From NCBI RefSeq assembly GCF_007993735.1, contig NZ_CP042453.1, positions 1,116,001 through 1,180,000 of the forward strand: a DNA stretch of 64,000 nucleotides. The letters run 5' to 3'. This DNA is from Arenimonas daejeonensis (lineage in GTDB: Bacteria; Pseudomonadota; Gammaproteobacteria; Xanthomonadales; Xanthomonadaceae). A program made the position numbers and the translations under genes. Below the pieces are notes generated by a model that saw only the letters and a list, made by a program, of their open reading frames with translations, searched no databases and was not told where the DNA came from. Numbering within the stretch: position 1 is the first letter of the stretch; every line of letters begins with the position of its first letter. This document shows positions 53,190 to 63,232 of this stretch, piece after piece.

Positions 53190-54511
53190 ATGAACACCGT
53201 CGCCACGCTGCCACGCCCCACCCCCGCCTGGCGCTGGGCCGCCTGGTCTTCGCCAGCCTGGCGATGTTCGGCAACTACTACGCCTACGATGCGCTGAACC
53301 CGGTGGTGGACCTGCTGCGCGAGCAGCAGGGCCTGGACTACGGCCAGATCGGCCGGCTCTCGACCGCCTACAACATCGCCGCGCTGCTGGTGCTGCTGGC
53401 CGGCGGTTATGTGATCGACCGCTTCGGGGCGCGCCGGGCGATCGTCGTGTTCGCGGCGGTCTGCGTGGTCGCGTCGGTGGTCACGGCGGCCGCCCAGGAC
53501 TATTCGTCACTGCTCGCCGGTCGTTTCCTGCTGGGTCTCGGCGCCGAGCCGCTGATCGTCGCGGTCACCGCGGTGCTGGCGAAGTGGTTCAAGGGCAAGG
53601 AGCTGAGCTTCGCCTTCGGCCTGAACCTGTCGATCTCGCGCCTGGGCTCGGCCTCGACCGACTGGTCCACGTCGTTCGCCAGCCCGCTGTATTCGAACTG
53701 GCACGACCCGCTGTGGCTGGCGACCGGCGTGATGAGCGCGGGCCTGGGCGCCGCGGTGCTGTATTTCCTGATGGAAAAACGCGCCGAGGGCCGATTCGAC
53801 CTGGGCGAGGCCGCCGCGACCGACAAACTGGAGCTCAAGAGCCTGTACCGCTTCAGCCCCTCGTACTGGTACATCGTCGCGCTGTGCGTGGTGTTCTATT
53901 CGACGGTGTTCCCGTTCCGTTCGTTTGCGATCGACTATTTCCAGCAGGCGCATGGCCTGTCGCGCGAAGCCGCCGGCATCCTCAGCAGCCTGCTGCCGTT
54001 CGCGGCCATCATCGCCACGCCGCTGTTCGGGCTGTGGGTGGACCGGGTCGGGCGGCGTTCGCTGTTCATGGCGGCCGGTTCGCTGGTGATGCTGCCGCTG
54101 TTCCTGGCGGTGACCTACCTGCCACCGGGGCCGGCGATCCCGTTGCTGGGCGTCGAACTGCCGCTGACCCTGCTGGTCTCGATCCTGCTGTTCGGCGGCG
54201 TGTTCTCGCTGATCCCGGCGGTGATGTGGCCCTCGGTGGCCTACATCGTGCACGAGCAGCGGCTGGGGTCGGCCTATGCGCTGATGACCTTCTGCCAGCA
54301 GATCGGCTGGGCCGTGGTGCCGCTGGTGATCGGCGCGCTCAACGACCATTACCTGGCCGGGCCGGAGAACACGGCCGGCTACACGCCCGGCATGTGGGTC
54401 TATACCGTGCTGTCTTCGCTGGGCCTGTTTTTCGCGTGGAAGCTTTGGCGGGCCGAGACCGGGCCCGGTGCGCACGGACTCGAATCGATCACCGCCCGCG
54501 GCAGCGGCTGA
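53190..54511 (+). CDS. MFS transporter, frameshifted near start
   Basis: The roughly 440-residue protein has twelve membrane helices with the MFS motif GYVIDRFGARRAIV and LLAGRFLLGLGAEPLIVAV in the N-half, and PLFGLWVDRVGRRSLFM in the C-half. From ATG 53190 the first residues read MNTVATLPRPTPAW; one missing C near 53233 (CGCTGG for CGCCTGG) joins them to LGRLVFASLAMFGNYYAYD. It is convergent with the MarR gene (stops abut), so it is probably not part of the homogentisate operon. The substrate is unknown; sugar-acid or dicarboxylate type are possible. Confidence 0.85.
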
Positions 54512-54967
54512 TCAGCCGGGGCGTGTCGCCAGCTCGAGCGTCTCGAGCCGCCCCAGCAGCCGGTCCAGCGCCGCACGTTCGTCCTCGGCCAGGCCTTCCA
54601 GCAACCGCCGCTGGTAGGCGAGGGCGAGCGGGGCGACCTCGTCGTAGATCGCGCGGCCGCCCGGGCTCAGGCGCAGGCAGGACCGGCGCCGGTCGTGGCC
54701 GTGGGTGTCGCGTTCGATCCGCCCGGCGGCCTGCAGCGAGGCGATGGCCCGGCTGACCGCGACCTTGTCCATGGCCGTGCGCTCGGCCACTTCCCGGGCC
54801 GAGACCTCCGAATGCCGGCCCAGCACCGCCAGCACCCGCCACTCGGTGATGCCCAGGCCGAAGCGGTCGGCGTACAGCCGGGCGATGTCCTGGCTGATGC
54901 GGTTCGACAGCACCGACAGGCGGTACGGGAGGAAATGTTCCAGGTCCAGGATGTCCCGGTCGGGCAT
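54512..54967 (-). CDS. MarR family transcriptional regulator
   Basis: The 151-residue protein has the MarR winged helix: FGLGITEWRVLAVLGRHSEVSAREVAERTAMDKVAVSRAIASL and the wing DTHGHDRRRSCLRLSPGG, between N- and C-terminal dimerisation helices. It is divergent from hppD, with a palindrome between the two starts, so it probably represses the tyrosine operon and its own gene and is released by a pathway aromatic acid. Comparable MarR genes sit beside homogentisate genes in many Gammaproteobacteria. Confidence 0.9.
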   Translation of the reverse strand: MPDRDILDLEHFLPYRLSVLSNRISQDIARLYADRFGLGITEWRVLAVLGRHSEVSAREVAERTAMDKVAVSRAIASLQAAGRIERDTHGHDRRRSCLRLSPGGRAIYDEVAPLALAYQRRLLEGLAEDERAALDRLLGRLETLELATRPG

Positions 54968-54986
54968 GTGGCGCCGCGCCTTGCAA

Positions 54987-55006
54987 ATGGTTTCAGATGA
55001 AACTAT
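54987..55006. promoter_or_regulatory. Candidate MarR operator between regulator and hppD
   Basis: A 20-base near-palindrome, ATGGTTTCAGATGAAACTAT, with perfect core arms GTTTCA/TGAAAC. Only two symmetry pairs fail. It lies 20 bases from the MarR start and 51 bases upstream of hppD, in the only intergenic space of this cluster, and could cover both promoters. Confidence 0.55.
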
Positions 55007-55056
55007 AACGGCGGCACTCCCCGGCGCAAGCCGTTTCCCCAGACCAGGAGGCCGCC

Positions 55057-56157
55057 ATGAGCGCCCAGCCCCAGACCCACGCCCCCAACCTGGGCATGAA
55101 GCCCACCACCTTCGCCAACCCGATGGGCATCGACGGCTTCGAGTTCGTCGAATTCGCGGCCCCGGCCGGGCAGGGCGGACTGCTGCATGGCCTGTTCCGG
55201 AAGATGGGCTTCTCGCCCGTACTCAAGCACAAGACCCGGAACATCACCGTGTACCGCCAGGGCGGCGTGAACTTCCTGGTCAACGAGGACCCGGACAGCT
55301 TCGGTGCCGATTTCGCGGCCCAGCACGGGCCCTGCGCCTGCGGTTTCGCCATCCGTTTCACCGAGCCGGTGGCCAAGGTGTTCGAGACGGTGAAGGGCAA
55401 TGGCGGCGAAGCCATCGACCACAAGCCGCAGACCGGCGTCATCCAGGTGCCGACGGTGAAGGGCATCGGCGATTGCATGCTGTACCTGGTGCCTTCGGGT
55501 GAGGACGCGTACGCGGCCGACTACGCGCCGATCCCGGGTGCCGAGACGAATCCCGTGGGTTTCGGCCTGACCTTCATCGACCACCTCACGCACAACCTCT
55601 TCTTCGGCAACATGCAGAAGTGGAGCGACTACTACGAGCGCCTGTTCAACTTCCGCGAGATCCGCTACTTCGACATCAAGGGCGCCAAGACCGGCCTGGT
55701 GTCCAAGGCCATGACCGCGCCGGACGGCATCGTGCGCATTCCGCTGAACGAGTCGAGCGACCCGAAGAGCCAGATCAACGAATACCTCGACGCCTACAAG
55801 GGCGAGGGCATCCAGCACATCGCCTGCTTCACCGACGACATCTACGGCACGGTGGAGGCGATGCGCGCCCAGGGCGTCGAGTTCCTGGACACCCCCGACA
55901 CCTATTTCGACGTGATCGACCAGCGCGTGCCAAACCATGGCGAGGACGTGCCGCGCCTGCGCGCCAACAAGATCCTGATCGACGCCGACCTCGAGACCAA
56001 GCAGCGCAAGCTGCTGCAGATCTTCACCCAGAACGCCATCGGCCCGATCTTCTTCGAGATCATCCAGCGCAAGGGCAATGAAGGTTTCGGCGAAGGCAAT
56101 TTCCAGGCGCTGTTCGAATCGATCGAACGCGACCAGATGAAGCGCGGCGTGCTTTGA
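55057..56157 (+). CDS. hppD: 4-hydroxyphenylpyruvate dioxygenase
   Basis: The 366-residue protein has two VOC domains and the iron ligands of HppD: the His in [10 protein letters not shown], the His in [11 protein letters not shown], and the Glu in [18 protein letters not shown] near the C-terminus. It converts 4-hydroxyphenylpyruvate to homogentisate, releasing CO2, using Fe(II) and O2. RBS CCAGGAGG precedes ATG 55057. It starts the operon; hmgA follows after 13 bases. A palindromic operator lies upstream. Confidence 0.95.
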   Translation: MSAQPQTHAPNLGMKPTTFANPMGIDGFEFVEFAAPAGQGGLLHGLFRKMGFSPVLKHKTRNITVYRQGGVNFLVNEDPDSFGADFAAQHGPCACGFAIRFTEPVAKVFETVKGNGGEAIDHKPQTGVIQVPTVKGIGDCMLYLVPSGEDAYAADYAPIPGAETNPVGFGLTFIDHLTHNLFFGNMQKWSDYYERLFNFREIRYFDIKGAKTGLVSKAMTAPDGIVRIPLNESSDPKSQINEYLDAYKGEGIQHIACFTDDIYGTVEAMRAQGVEFLDTPDTYFDVIDQRVPNHGEDVPRLRANKILIDADLETKQRKLLQIFTQNAIGPIFFEIIQRKGNEGFGEGNFQALFESIERDQMKRGVL

Positions 56158-56170
56158 GGACAACCCGGCC

Positions 56171-57466
56171 ATGGCGCTGAACTACCAGAGCGGTTTCGGC
56201 AACGAGTTCGCGACCGAGGCCCTGCCCGGTGCGCTGCCGGTGGGGCGGAATTCGCCGCAGCGGGCGCCCTACGGGCTGTACGCCGAGCAGATCAGCGGCA
56301 CGGCCTTCACCGCGCCACGCAGCGTGAATCGCCGCAGCTGGCTGTACCGGATCCGCCCGGCCGCGCTGCACGGCAGGTTCAGCGCCCTCGCGCATCCGCG
56401 TTTCCACAACGGATTCGGCGACGGCCCGGTGACGCCGGAACAGCTGCGCTGGAGCCCGCTGCCGATGCCCGCGGCGCCGACCGACTGGCTCGACGGCCTG
56501 TTCACCATGGCCGGCAACGGCGGTGCCGAGGCCGGTACCGGTGCGGGCATCCACCTTTACGCCGCCAACAAGGACATGGACGGGCGGTTCTTCTACGACG
56601 CCGACGGCGAGCTGCTGATCGTGCCGCAGCAGGGCCGCCTGCGCATCGCAACCGAGCTGGGCGTGCTGGAGGTCGAGCCGCAGGAGATCGCGCTGATCCC
56701 GCGTGGCCTCCGCTTCAGCGTGTCGCTGCCGGACGGTGAGGCGCGCGGTTACGTCTGCGAGAACTTCGGCGCGATGCTGAAACTGCCGGACCTGGGCCCG
56801 ATCGGCAGCAACGGCCTGGCCAATCCGCGGGATTTCCTGGCGCCGGTCGCGGCCTACGAAGACCGCGAAGGCAAATTCGAACTGGTCGCCAAGTTCCAGG
56901 GCCACCTGTGGCGCGCCGACCTCGGCCATTCGCCGCTCGACGTGGTCGCCTGGCACGGCAACTACGCCCCGTGCAAATACGACCTGCGCCGCTTCAACAC
57001 CATCGGCTCGATCAGCCATGACCACCCGGATCCGTCCATCTTCCTGGTGCTGCACTCGCCCAGCGACAGCGAAGGCGTCAGTAACCTGGACTTCGTGATC
57101 TTCCCGCCGCGTTGGCTGGTGGCCCAGGACACGTTCCGGCCGCCGTGGTTCCACCGCAACATCGCCAGCGAGTTCATGGGCCTGGTGCACGGTGCCTACG
57201 ACGCCAAGGCGGAAGGGTTCGTGCCCGGCGGCGCCTCGCTGCACAACTCGATGAGCGGCCACGGCCCGGATGCGGCGACCTACGAGAAGGCCACGAAGGC
57301 GGACCTGGCCAAGCCCGACGTGATCACCGACACCATGGCCTTCATGTTCGAAACCCGCCACGTGCTGCGCCCGACCGCGCAGGCGCTGGACGCCGCGCAC
57401 CGGCAGGCCGACTATCAGCAGTGCTGGCAGGGACTGGCCCGCCATTTCACGCCGGAGACGCGCTGA
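56171..57466 (+). CDS. hmgA: Homogentisate 1,2-dioxygenase
   Basis: The 431-residue protein starts [19 protein letters not shown], the family-typical opening, and carries the Fe(II) ligands: the His and Glu in [12 protein letters not shown], and the later His in [12 protein letters not shown]. It opens the homogentisate ring to maleylacetoacetate. The length is normal, no frameshift is seen. Its stop overlaps the start of the following lipoprotein gene by one base. Confidence 0.96.
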   Translation: MALNYQSGFGNEFATEALPGALPVGRNSPQRAPYGLYAEQISGTAFTAPRSVNRRSWLYRIRPAALHGRFSALAHPRFHNGFGDGPVTPEQLRWSPLPMPAAPTDWLDGLFTMAGNGGAEAGTGAGIHLYAANKDMDGRFFYDADGELLIVPQQGRLRIATELGVLEVEPQEIALIPRGLRFSVSLPDGEARGYVCENFGAMLKLPDLGPIGSNGLANPRDFLAPVAAYEDREGKFELVAKFQGHLWRADLGHSPLDVVAWHGNYAPCKYDLRRFNTIGSISHDHPDPSIFLVLHSPSDSEGVSNLDFVIFPPRWLVAQDTFRPPWFHRNIASEFMGLVHGAYDAKAEGFVPGGASLHNSMSGHGPDAATYEKATKADLAKPDVITDTMAFMFETRHVLRPTAQALDAAHRQADYQQCWQGLARHFTPETR

Positions 57467-58089
57467 TGAAGCTCAAGCCCCTGCTGGTCGCGGCCACGCT
57501 TTCCCTGCTCCTGGCCGGCTGCGGCGAACGTTCGCCCGGACCGGCGGCAGACACCGCCGACGCGCAGCCCGTGGCCGTCGAAGCGGCCCCGGAAGCGCCG
57601 CCGGCCATCGCGCCCGAGGTGCCGCAGTACGATGCCGAGGTGATCAACTTCGAAGGCTTCGGCCCGGCGAAGTTCGGCGTGGACGAGGAACAGGTCCGCA
57701 TGGCCTGGGGCCACCCGCTGCAGGCGGGCACGCCCGCCGAGGGCGCCAGCTGCTACTACCTGACCATGGACCCGACGCCGACCGGTGGGCGTGGCATCGC
57801 TTTCCTGTTCGAGGGCGGTGGCTTCCGCCGTTACGACGTGGACGTGCCCACGCATGTCGCGCCCGGCGGCCTGGTCACCGGCATGGCGGCGGAGGCGGTC
57901 GAGGCGGCCTTCCCCGGCCGGGTCGAATCGCAGCCGCACAAATACGTCGAAGGCGCCCGTTACCTGGTGGTCGCGCCGGAAGCCGGCGGCGATGCCCGCC
58001 TGGTGTTCGAGACCGACGCCGCCGGCACCATCGTGTCCTGGCGCATCGGCATGCCGCCGCAGATCCATTACGTAGAAGGCTGCGGCTGA
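57466..58089 (+). CDS. Lipoprotein within the homogentisate operon
   Basis: A 207-residue protein with lipobox LAGC at about residues 16-19 and a Pro/Ala-rich tether of about 45 residues. The C-terminal part reads INFEGFGPAKFGVDEEQVRMAWG, then SCYYLTMDP and RYDVDVPTHVAPGGL, giving a compact alpha/beta domain I do not recognise, possibly BamE/SmpA-like in the first helix-turn segment. It starts one base inside hmgA and ends 28 bases before fahA, so it is cotranscribed. Why an exported lipoprotein sits inside a cytoplasmic catabolic operon is unclear. Confidence 0.7.
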   Translation: MKLKPLLVAATLSLLLAGCGERSPGPAADTADAQPVAVEAAPEAPPAIAPEVPQYDAEVINFEGFGPAKFGVDEEQVRMAWGHPLQAGTPAEGASCYYLTMDPTPTGGRGIAFLFEGGGFRRYDVDVPTHVAPGGLVTGMAAEAVEAAFPGRVESQPHKYVEGARYLVVAPEAGGDARLVFETDAAGTIVSWRIGMPPQIHYVEGCG

Positions 58090-58117
58090 TCCGCCGCGGC
58101 GCAACAGGAGCAAGGGA

Positions 58118-59113
58118 ATGAAATTGGGTTCACTCAAGGAAGGCGGCCGCGACGGCACGCTGGTGGTGGTGTCCAAAGACTTGAGCCGTGCGGTGCGTGC
58201 CACCGGTATCGCGCCAACCATGCAGCAGGCTTTGGAACATTGGTCGAACACCGCGCCGCGGCTCAACGGCGTCTACGAGGCGCTGCAGGGCGGCACCGCC
58301 GAGACCATCAACGGCGAGCCGGTGTTCGCGGTGGATTTCGCGCAGTTCGCGGCGCCGCTGCCGCGGGCCTACGAATTCGTGGACGGCAGCGCCTACCTGC
58401 CGCATGTCGCGCGCGTGCGCAAGGCGCGTGGCGCCGAGGTGCCGGAAAGTTTCTACACCGACCCGCTGATGTACCAGGCGGTCAGCGCCGGCTTCTATGG
58501 CCCGCGCGACCCGGTGCTGGTGGCCGACGAGGCCTACGGCATCGACCTCGAGGCCGAGGTGGTGGTGGTCACCGACGACGTGCCGCAGGGCGCCACGCCG
58601 GCGCAGGCTGCTGAGCACATCCAGCTGGTCGGCCTGGTCAACGACGTCTCGCTGCGCCACCTGATCCCGAACGAGCTGGCCAAGGGTTTCGGTTTCCTGC
58701 AGTCCAAGCCGCGTTCGGCGCTGAGCCCGGTGTTCGTCACCCCTGACGAGCTGGGCGAGGCCTGGCAGGGCAACAAGCTGCACCTGCCGCTGCTGACCCA
58801 CATCAACGGCAAGTGGTTCGGCGCGCCCGAGGCCGGCGTGGACATGCAGTTCGACTTCAGCCAGCTGGTGGCGCACGCGGCGAAGACCCGGCCACTGTCG
58901 GCGGGCACGATCGTCGGTTCGGGCACCGTGGCCAACGAGGACACCTCGCTGGGTGCATCCTGTTTCGCCGAACAGCGTACGGTCGAGACCCTGCGCGACG
59001 GCAAGCCCAGCACGCCCTTCATGAGCTTCGGCGACACCGTACGCATCGAGATGATCGGGCGCGATGGCGCCAGCGTGTTCGGCGCCATCGAGCAGCGCAT
59101 CGCCAGGGCCTGA
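58118..59113 (+). CDS. fahA: Fumarylacetoacetase / FAH family hydrolase
   Basis: The 331-residue protein has the FAH fold metal site: AYGIDLEAEVVVVTDDVPQG (Glu and Asp ligands), DVSLRHLIPNELAKGFGFLQSKP, and GTVANEDTSLGASCFAEQR. RBS AACAGGAG precedes ATG 58118. It hydrolyses fumarylacetoacetate to fumarate and acetoacetate, the last step of tyrosine catabolism. It is shorter than mammalian fumarylacetoacetase, which is usual for this bacterial type. The gene is intact. Confidence 0.92.
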   Translation: MKLGSLKEGGRDGTLVVVSKDLSRAVRATGIAPTMQQALEHWSNTAPRLNGVYEALQGGTAETINGEPVFAVDFAQFAAPLPRAYEFVDGSAYLPHVARVRKARGAEVPESFYTDPLMYQAVSAGFYGPRDPVLVADEAYGIDLEAEVVVVTDDVPQGATPAQAAEHIQLVGLVNDVSLRHLIPNELAKGFGFLQSKPRSALSPVFVTPDELGEAWQGNKLHLPLLTHINGKWFGAPEAGVDMQFDFSQLVAHAAKTRPLSAGTIVGSGTVANEDTSLGASCFAEQRTVETLRDGKPSTPFMSFGDTVRIEMIGRDGASVFGAIEQRIARA

Positions 59114-59256
59114 GCCCGTCGCCCGGCGACGGGCGGGCAGGGCGGCCCGGAACCCGGCCGGCGGGGCTATCCACCAAGGTGCCGCGCCGGCGTATGCTGG
59201 CGCCACAAGACCCGGCCACCGAGCCGGGCCCAGCGATCGGAAAGGGAGCGGGCCGC

Positions 59257-59933
<677 letters not shown>

Positions 59934-59937
59934 GCCC

Positions 59938-61077
59938 TCAGTAACCCTGCGAGGCGTTCTCGCTGCCGGGGCCGCCGCCGCCGTACATGTCGGCGTAGGG
60001 GTCGTGCTCGCCGGTCGCGCCTTCCGAGAGGCGGATCTTCAGGGCCAGGCCGTCGCGCGAGTCGGCCTTGCGCAGCGCCTCCTCCAGCTCGACCTTGCCT
60101 TCCTTGTACAGCCGGAACAGCGACTGGTCGAAGGTCTGCATGCCTTCCTGCAGCGACTTGTCCATCGCTTCCTTGATCTCGTGCACCTCGCCGCGGCGGA
60201 TCAGGTCGCGGATCATCGGCGTGTTGATCAGGATCTCGGCCGCGGGCAGGCGCTTGCCGTCCTTGCCGATGACCAGGCGCTGGCTGATGACCGCCTTGAG
60301 GTTCAGCGACAGGTTCATCAGCACGTTCTTGTGGGCCGTTTCCGGGAAGAAGTTCAGGATGCGGTCCAAGGTCTGGTCGGCGTTGTTCGAGTGCAGCGTG
60401 GCCAGGCACAGGTGGCCGGTTTCGGCGAAGGCGATCGCCGATTCCATGGTCACGGCGTCCAGGATCTCGCCGATCAGGATCACGTCCGGCGCCTCGCGCA
60501 TGGCGTTCTTGAGCGCGTTGTGGAAGGCGTGGGTGTCCAGGCCGACCTCGCGCTGGTTCACGATCGACTTCTTGTGCTTGTGCAGGAACTCGATCGGGTC
60601 CTCGATGGTGAGGATGTGGCCGGTGTTGTTGGTGTTGCGGTGGTCGATCATGGCCGCGAGCGTGGTGGACTTGCCCGAGCCGGTGGAACCGACCACCAGC
60701 ACCAGGCCGCGCTGCTCCATCACGATGTCCTTGAGCACGTTCGGCAGCCGCAGCTGGTCGATGCTCGGGATCTCGGACTTGATGGCGCGGATGACCATGC
60801 CCACTTCGCCACGCTGCTTGAACACGTTGACGCGGAAGCGCCCGGTGTCCTTCACGGCGATGGCCATGTTGTATTCCAGGTCGCGCTCGAAGGCGGGGAC
60901 CTGGCCCTCGTCCATCAGCGAGTACGCGATCTTCTTGACCATGCCGGCCGGCAGGCCGGTGTTGCCGAGGGGGTAGAGCTTGCCTTCGACCTTGATGTAG
61001 ACGGGCGCGCCGGTGGTCAGGAACATGTCCGACGCGTTCTTTTCCGTCATCAGCTTCAGGAAGTAGCCGATGTCCAT
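59938..61077 (-). CDS. pilU: Type IV pilus retraction ATPase PilU
   Basis: The 379-residue protein has an N-terminal PAS-like domain (LMTEKNASDMFLTTGAPVYIKVEG) and a secretion-ATPase core: VVGSTGSGKSTTLAAM (Walker A), EDPIEFLHKHKKSIV, DVILIGEILDAVTMESAIAFAETGHLCLATLHSNN (Walker B, His box). The fit is to PilU rather than PilT. At IGEILD a Leu occupies the usual Arg of the IGEIRD motif. PilU assists PilT in pilus retraction. No pilT gene adjoins it here, and it is convergent with maiA. Confidence 0.9.
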   Translation of the reverse strand: MDIGYFLKLMTEKNASDMFLTTGAPVYIKVEGKLYPLGNTGLPAGMVKKIAYSLMDEGQVPAFERDLEYNMAIAVKDTGRFRVNVFKQRGEVGMVIRAIKSEIPSIDQLRLPNVLKDIVMEQRGLVLVVGSTGSGKSTTLAAMIDHRNTNNTGHILTIEDPIEFLHKHKKSIVNQREVGLDTHAFHNALKNAMREAPDVILIGEILDAVTMESAIAFAETGHLCLATLHSNNADQTLDRILNFFPETAHKNVLMNLSLNLKAVISQRLVIGKDGKRLPAAEILINTPMIRDLIRRGEVHEIKEAMDKSLQEGMQTFDQSLFRLYKEGKVELEEALRKADSRDGLALKIRLSEGATGEHDPYADMYGGGGPGSENASQGY

Positions 61078-61170
61078 GTCAGTATCCTTGGGTCCCCTGA
61101 TTCGATCACGGTGAGCGGCGTGGGCGGGCTACAATCGCCGCGTCCCATCGCCGACCTGCGAGTTCGCCTT

Positions 61171-61542
61171 ATGACACTATCCTCGCTAAAAATCCATCTC
61201 GCGCTGGCACTTCTGCTGTCCACGTCAAGCTCCTGGGCCGCGCCGGCGCCCGAGGCCGAGCTGGCCGCCGCCGAGCGGGCCGTGGCCGCCGCGGAGCGCG
61301 CCGAGCCGCGTGGCCAGGCCGCGCAAGTACTGGACAACGCCCGCGGGCAACTGGAGGCCGCGCGGGCCGCGATGGCCAAGCGCAAGCACCGGGACGCCCT
61401 GCTGTTGGCGGAGTCCGCCACCGCCAGCGCCGACCTGGCCCGGGCCCAAGCCCGCCTTGACGCCGCCCGTGTCGAGGTGGACAGCAAGGCGGCCCGCAAC
61501 GCCGACCTTCGCCGTCGTCTGCTGGTCAACCGGGGGTCCTGA
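61171..61542 (+). CDS. DUF4398 secreted helical protein
   Basis: The 123-residue protein has a signal peptide (ending SSSWA-AP) and an Ala/Glu/Arg-rich coiled-coil helix with VLDNARGQLEAARAAMAKRKHRDALLLAESATASADLARA, typical of DUF4398. It begins 93 bases from pilU on the opposite strand and is followed after three bases by the OmpA-family gene. Such pairs are frequent and probably form one envelope complex. Function is unknown. Confidence 0.8.
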   Translation: MTLSSLKIHLALALLLSTSSSWAAPAPEAELAAAERAVAAAERAEPRGQAAQVLDNARGQLEAARAAMAKRKHRDALLLAESATASADLARAQARLDAARVEVDSKAARNADLRRRLLVNRGS

Positions 61543-61544
61543 GC

Positions 61545-62488
61545 ATGCGTGTGTTGACCGTAACGCTGCTTTTCCTCGCGCTGGTGCTGTGCGCCGCACC
61601 GGCCGCCGCGGACCCGACCGAGCACGAGATCGCCATCGCCGGCCTGCTGGACGACCTGCAGGCGCTCGACAGCGACCCGTCGCTGGCCGACCTGGCCGGG
61701 CTGGAGCGACTGAAGGCCCGCCAGGCCGTCACCGCGGCCCAGAACGCCAAGCGCAAGGACCGCGAACACCGGGTCACCCTGGCCGAACGCTGGATCGCCG
61801 CGGCCCGCCTGGCCGCCGAAGCCGAGCTGCTGGAAGGCCAGTCGGCCCAGCTTGATCGCGAACGTGACCAGATCATGGTCGAAGCCAGCCGCCGCGACGC
61901 CGAACGGGCCCGCCGCGAAGCCGATCGCCTGCGTCTGCAGAGCCTGGCCCGCGAGGAAGCGGCGGAGCGCGAAGCGCTGAGCCAGACCGCCGCCTGGAAG
62001 CCGCCAGCGCCGAAACCGCCCAGGCCCGCAAGCTGGCCCAGGCGCGCGCCCGCGAAGCCGAGCTCGCCCGCAAGGAAGCCGAACTCGCCGCCGCCGTCGC
62101 CGCCGACGACATCAGCGATGCCGCGCCGCCGCCGTCGCGTCGCGAAGGGGGCCGCACGATCTATACCCTGGACGGCAACGCTTTCGGCAGTGGCAGCGCC
62201 AACCTCACCGCCCAGGCGCAGGCCAGCCTGCGGTCCCTGGCCGGCCAGCTTCGTGGCGGTGGCGGAGCCATCTCGATCGAAGGCCACACCGACAGCCAGG
62301 GCGCCGATGCCGCCAACCAGGCCCTGTCGCAGCGGCGCGCCGAGGCCGTGCGCCGTGTGCTGGAGGATGCCGGGCTGCCCAGCGCGCGCCTCAGCGCAAG
62401 CGGGCGGGGCGAATCGGCTCCGGTTGCCGACAACGCCACGGCCGAGGGCCGCGCACGCAACAGGCGGGTCGAAATCATCGTGAATTGA
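61545..62488 (+). CDS. OmpA family protein with coiled-coil and peptidoglycan-binding domain, frameshifted
   Basis: A signal peptide and a long Ala/Glu/Arg coiled coil (LAERWIAAARLAAEAELLEGQ) lead to an OmpA-like domain at the C-terminus: IYTLDGNAFGSGSANLTAQAQ, SIEGHTDSQGADAANQALSQRRAEAV and GRARNRRVEIIVN, with the peptidoglycan Asp and Arg. A one-base deletion near 61990 (ACCGCCGCCTGG) puts the second half in another frame. Both halves join through ETAQARKLAQARAREAEL, extending the coiled coil. It tethers the outer membrane to the wall. It is cotranscribed with the DUF4398 gene. Confidence 0.85.
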
Positions 62489-62863
62489 TATCCAAATCAA
62501 TCGGATAGGGTGCTTATCGAATTTTTCACATCACCCAAGTGCTTGAATCCCAAGGCCTTCGCCCAGGCCGTCGAAGCCCCCGTTCAGCGTGGGCTTTTCT
62601 TTGTATTTCAAAAGCTTGCGAAAGGGCTTGCGGCCAAAAAACCGGGGAGTAGGTTCAAAGCCCCGGGACTTTTCCACCCGGGGATCACCGAGCCAGGCCG
62701 ATGAAAGCAGACCTCGCCCCCGCCGACTGCGCCGCCTCCCGATCGGGTGCGGGCGCGTCGAATGGGGACGCCGCCCGCGTAAGCGACCTGACCTTTGTCT
62801 CAATCCGCCACGCCCTGGACTTCGCCGTCCGGGGCGTTCGCGTTTCAGGAGGAGGTCAATCCG
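62489..62863 (+). other. 375-bp stretch without a supported gene
   Basis: No convincing coding frame. It holds a terminator-like stem AAGCCC/GGGCTT (62574-62579 with 62591-62596) followed by TTTTCTTT, and a second perfect 7-bp stem CCCCGGG/CCCGGGG (62661-62667 with 62677-62683). The first 150 bases are less GC-rich than their surroundings. It separates the OmpA gene from the DUF465 gene. A conserved-looking but unproven small frame occupies 62589-62903. Confidence 0.6.
62574..62600 (+). terminator. Terminator-like hairpin downstream of the OmpA gene
   Basis: AAGCCC at 62574-62579 pairs with GGGCTT at 62591-62596 around an 11-base loop and is followed by a T-rich run (TTTTCTTTG). It is about 85 bases past the OmpA stop. 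Confidence 0.55.
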
Positions 62864-63081
62864 ATGTTTGAAGGGCAACCGCAGAACGAACTCGACGCGC
62901 TGATGAAGAGCGACCCGGAATTCAGGCAGCTCTACCACCGGCACCGCGAACTGGACAAACAGGTGCTGGACGCCGAGTTGGGGGTCCTGCCGCTGGACGA
63001 CACCACGCTGGCGCGCATGAAAAGGAAAAGCTGAACGCCAAGGACCGGTTGACCCGGATGTTCGACCGAAGAAAACACTGA
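62864..63081 (+). CDS. DUF465 (YdcH-like) small protein, frameshifted
   Basis: RBS AGGAGGAGGT precedes ATG 62864. The protein (about 72 residues) reads MFEGQPQNELDALMKSDPEF, RQLYHRHRELDKQVLD, then VLPLDDTTLARMK. As sequenced it stops early after KRKS. Adding one A to the AAAA run at 63020-63023 gives KKEKLNAKDRLTRMFDRRKH with stop at 63079-63081, the normal YdcH/DUF465 ending. The family forms a small helical hairpin, of unknown function. A strong hairpin follows. Confidence 0.8.
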
Positions 63082-63144
63082 GTTTCCGCTGCGGCGGCGG
63101 CGGCCCACCTCGTCGGGTCGCCGCCGCCTGCACTTGAGCGTGAA

Positions 63145-63179
63145 GGGGCCCGCGGATGGCCCCTCGGGGCGCGGGCCCC
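63145..63179 (+). terminator. Hairpin downstream of the DUF465 gene
   Basis: GGGGCCCGCG (63145-63154) pairs perfectly with CGCGGGCCCC (63170-63179) around a 15-base loop. There is no T-run, so the termination role is uncertain. Confidence 0.4.
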
Positions 63180-63232
63180 CGTACTGGGCTGCTAGAATCA
63201 CGCCCCCGCACAAGCGCCCATCCAGCCCCCTC

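Noticed and set aside
53190-54511. MFS gene as part of the homogentisate operon
   Set aside because: Its stop abuts the stop of the convergent MarR gene, so it is on the other side of the regulator and does not share the hppD promoter.
62510-62704. A 64-codon frame in the gap after the OmpA gene
   Set aside because: It overlaps a terminator-like hairpin, has no ribosome site and is crossed by other frames. I see no evidence that it is coding.
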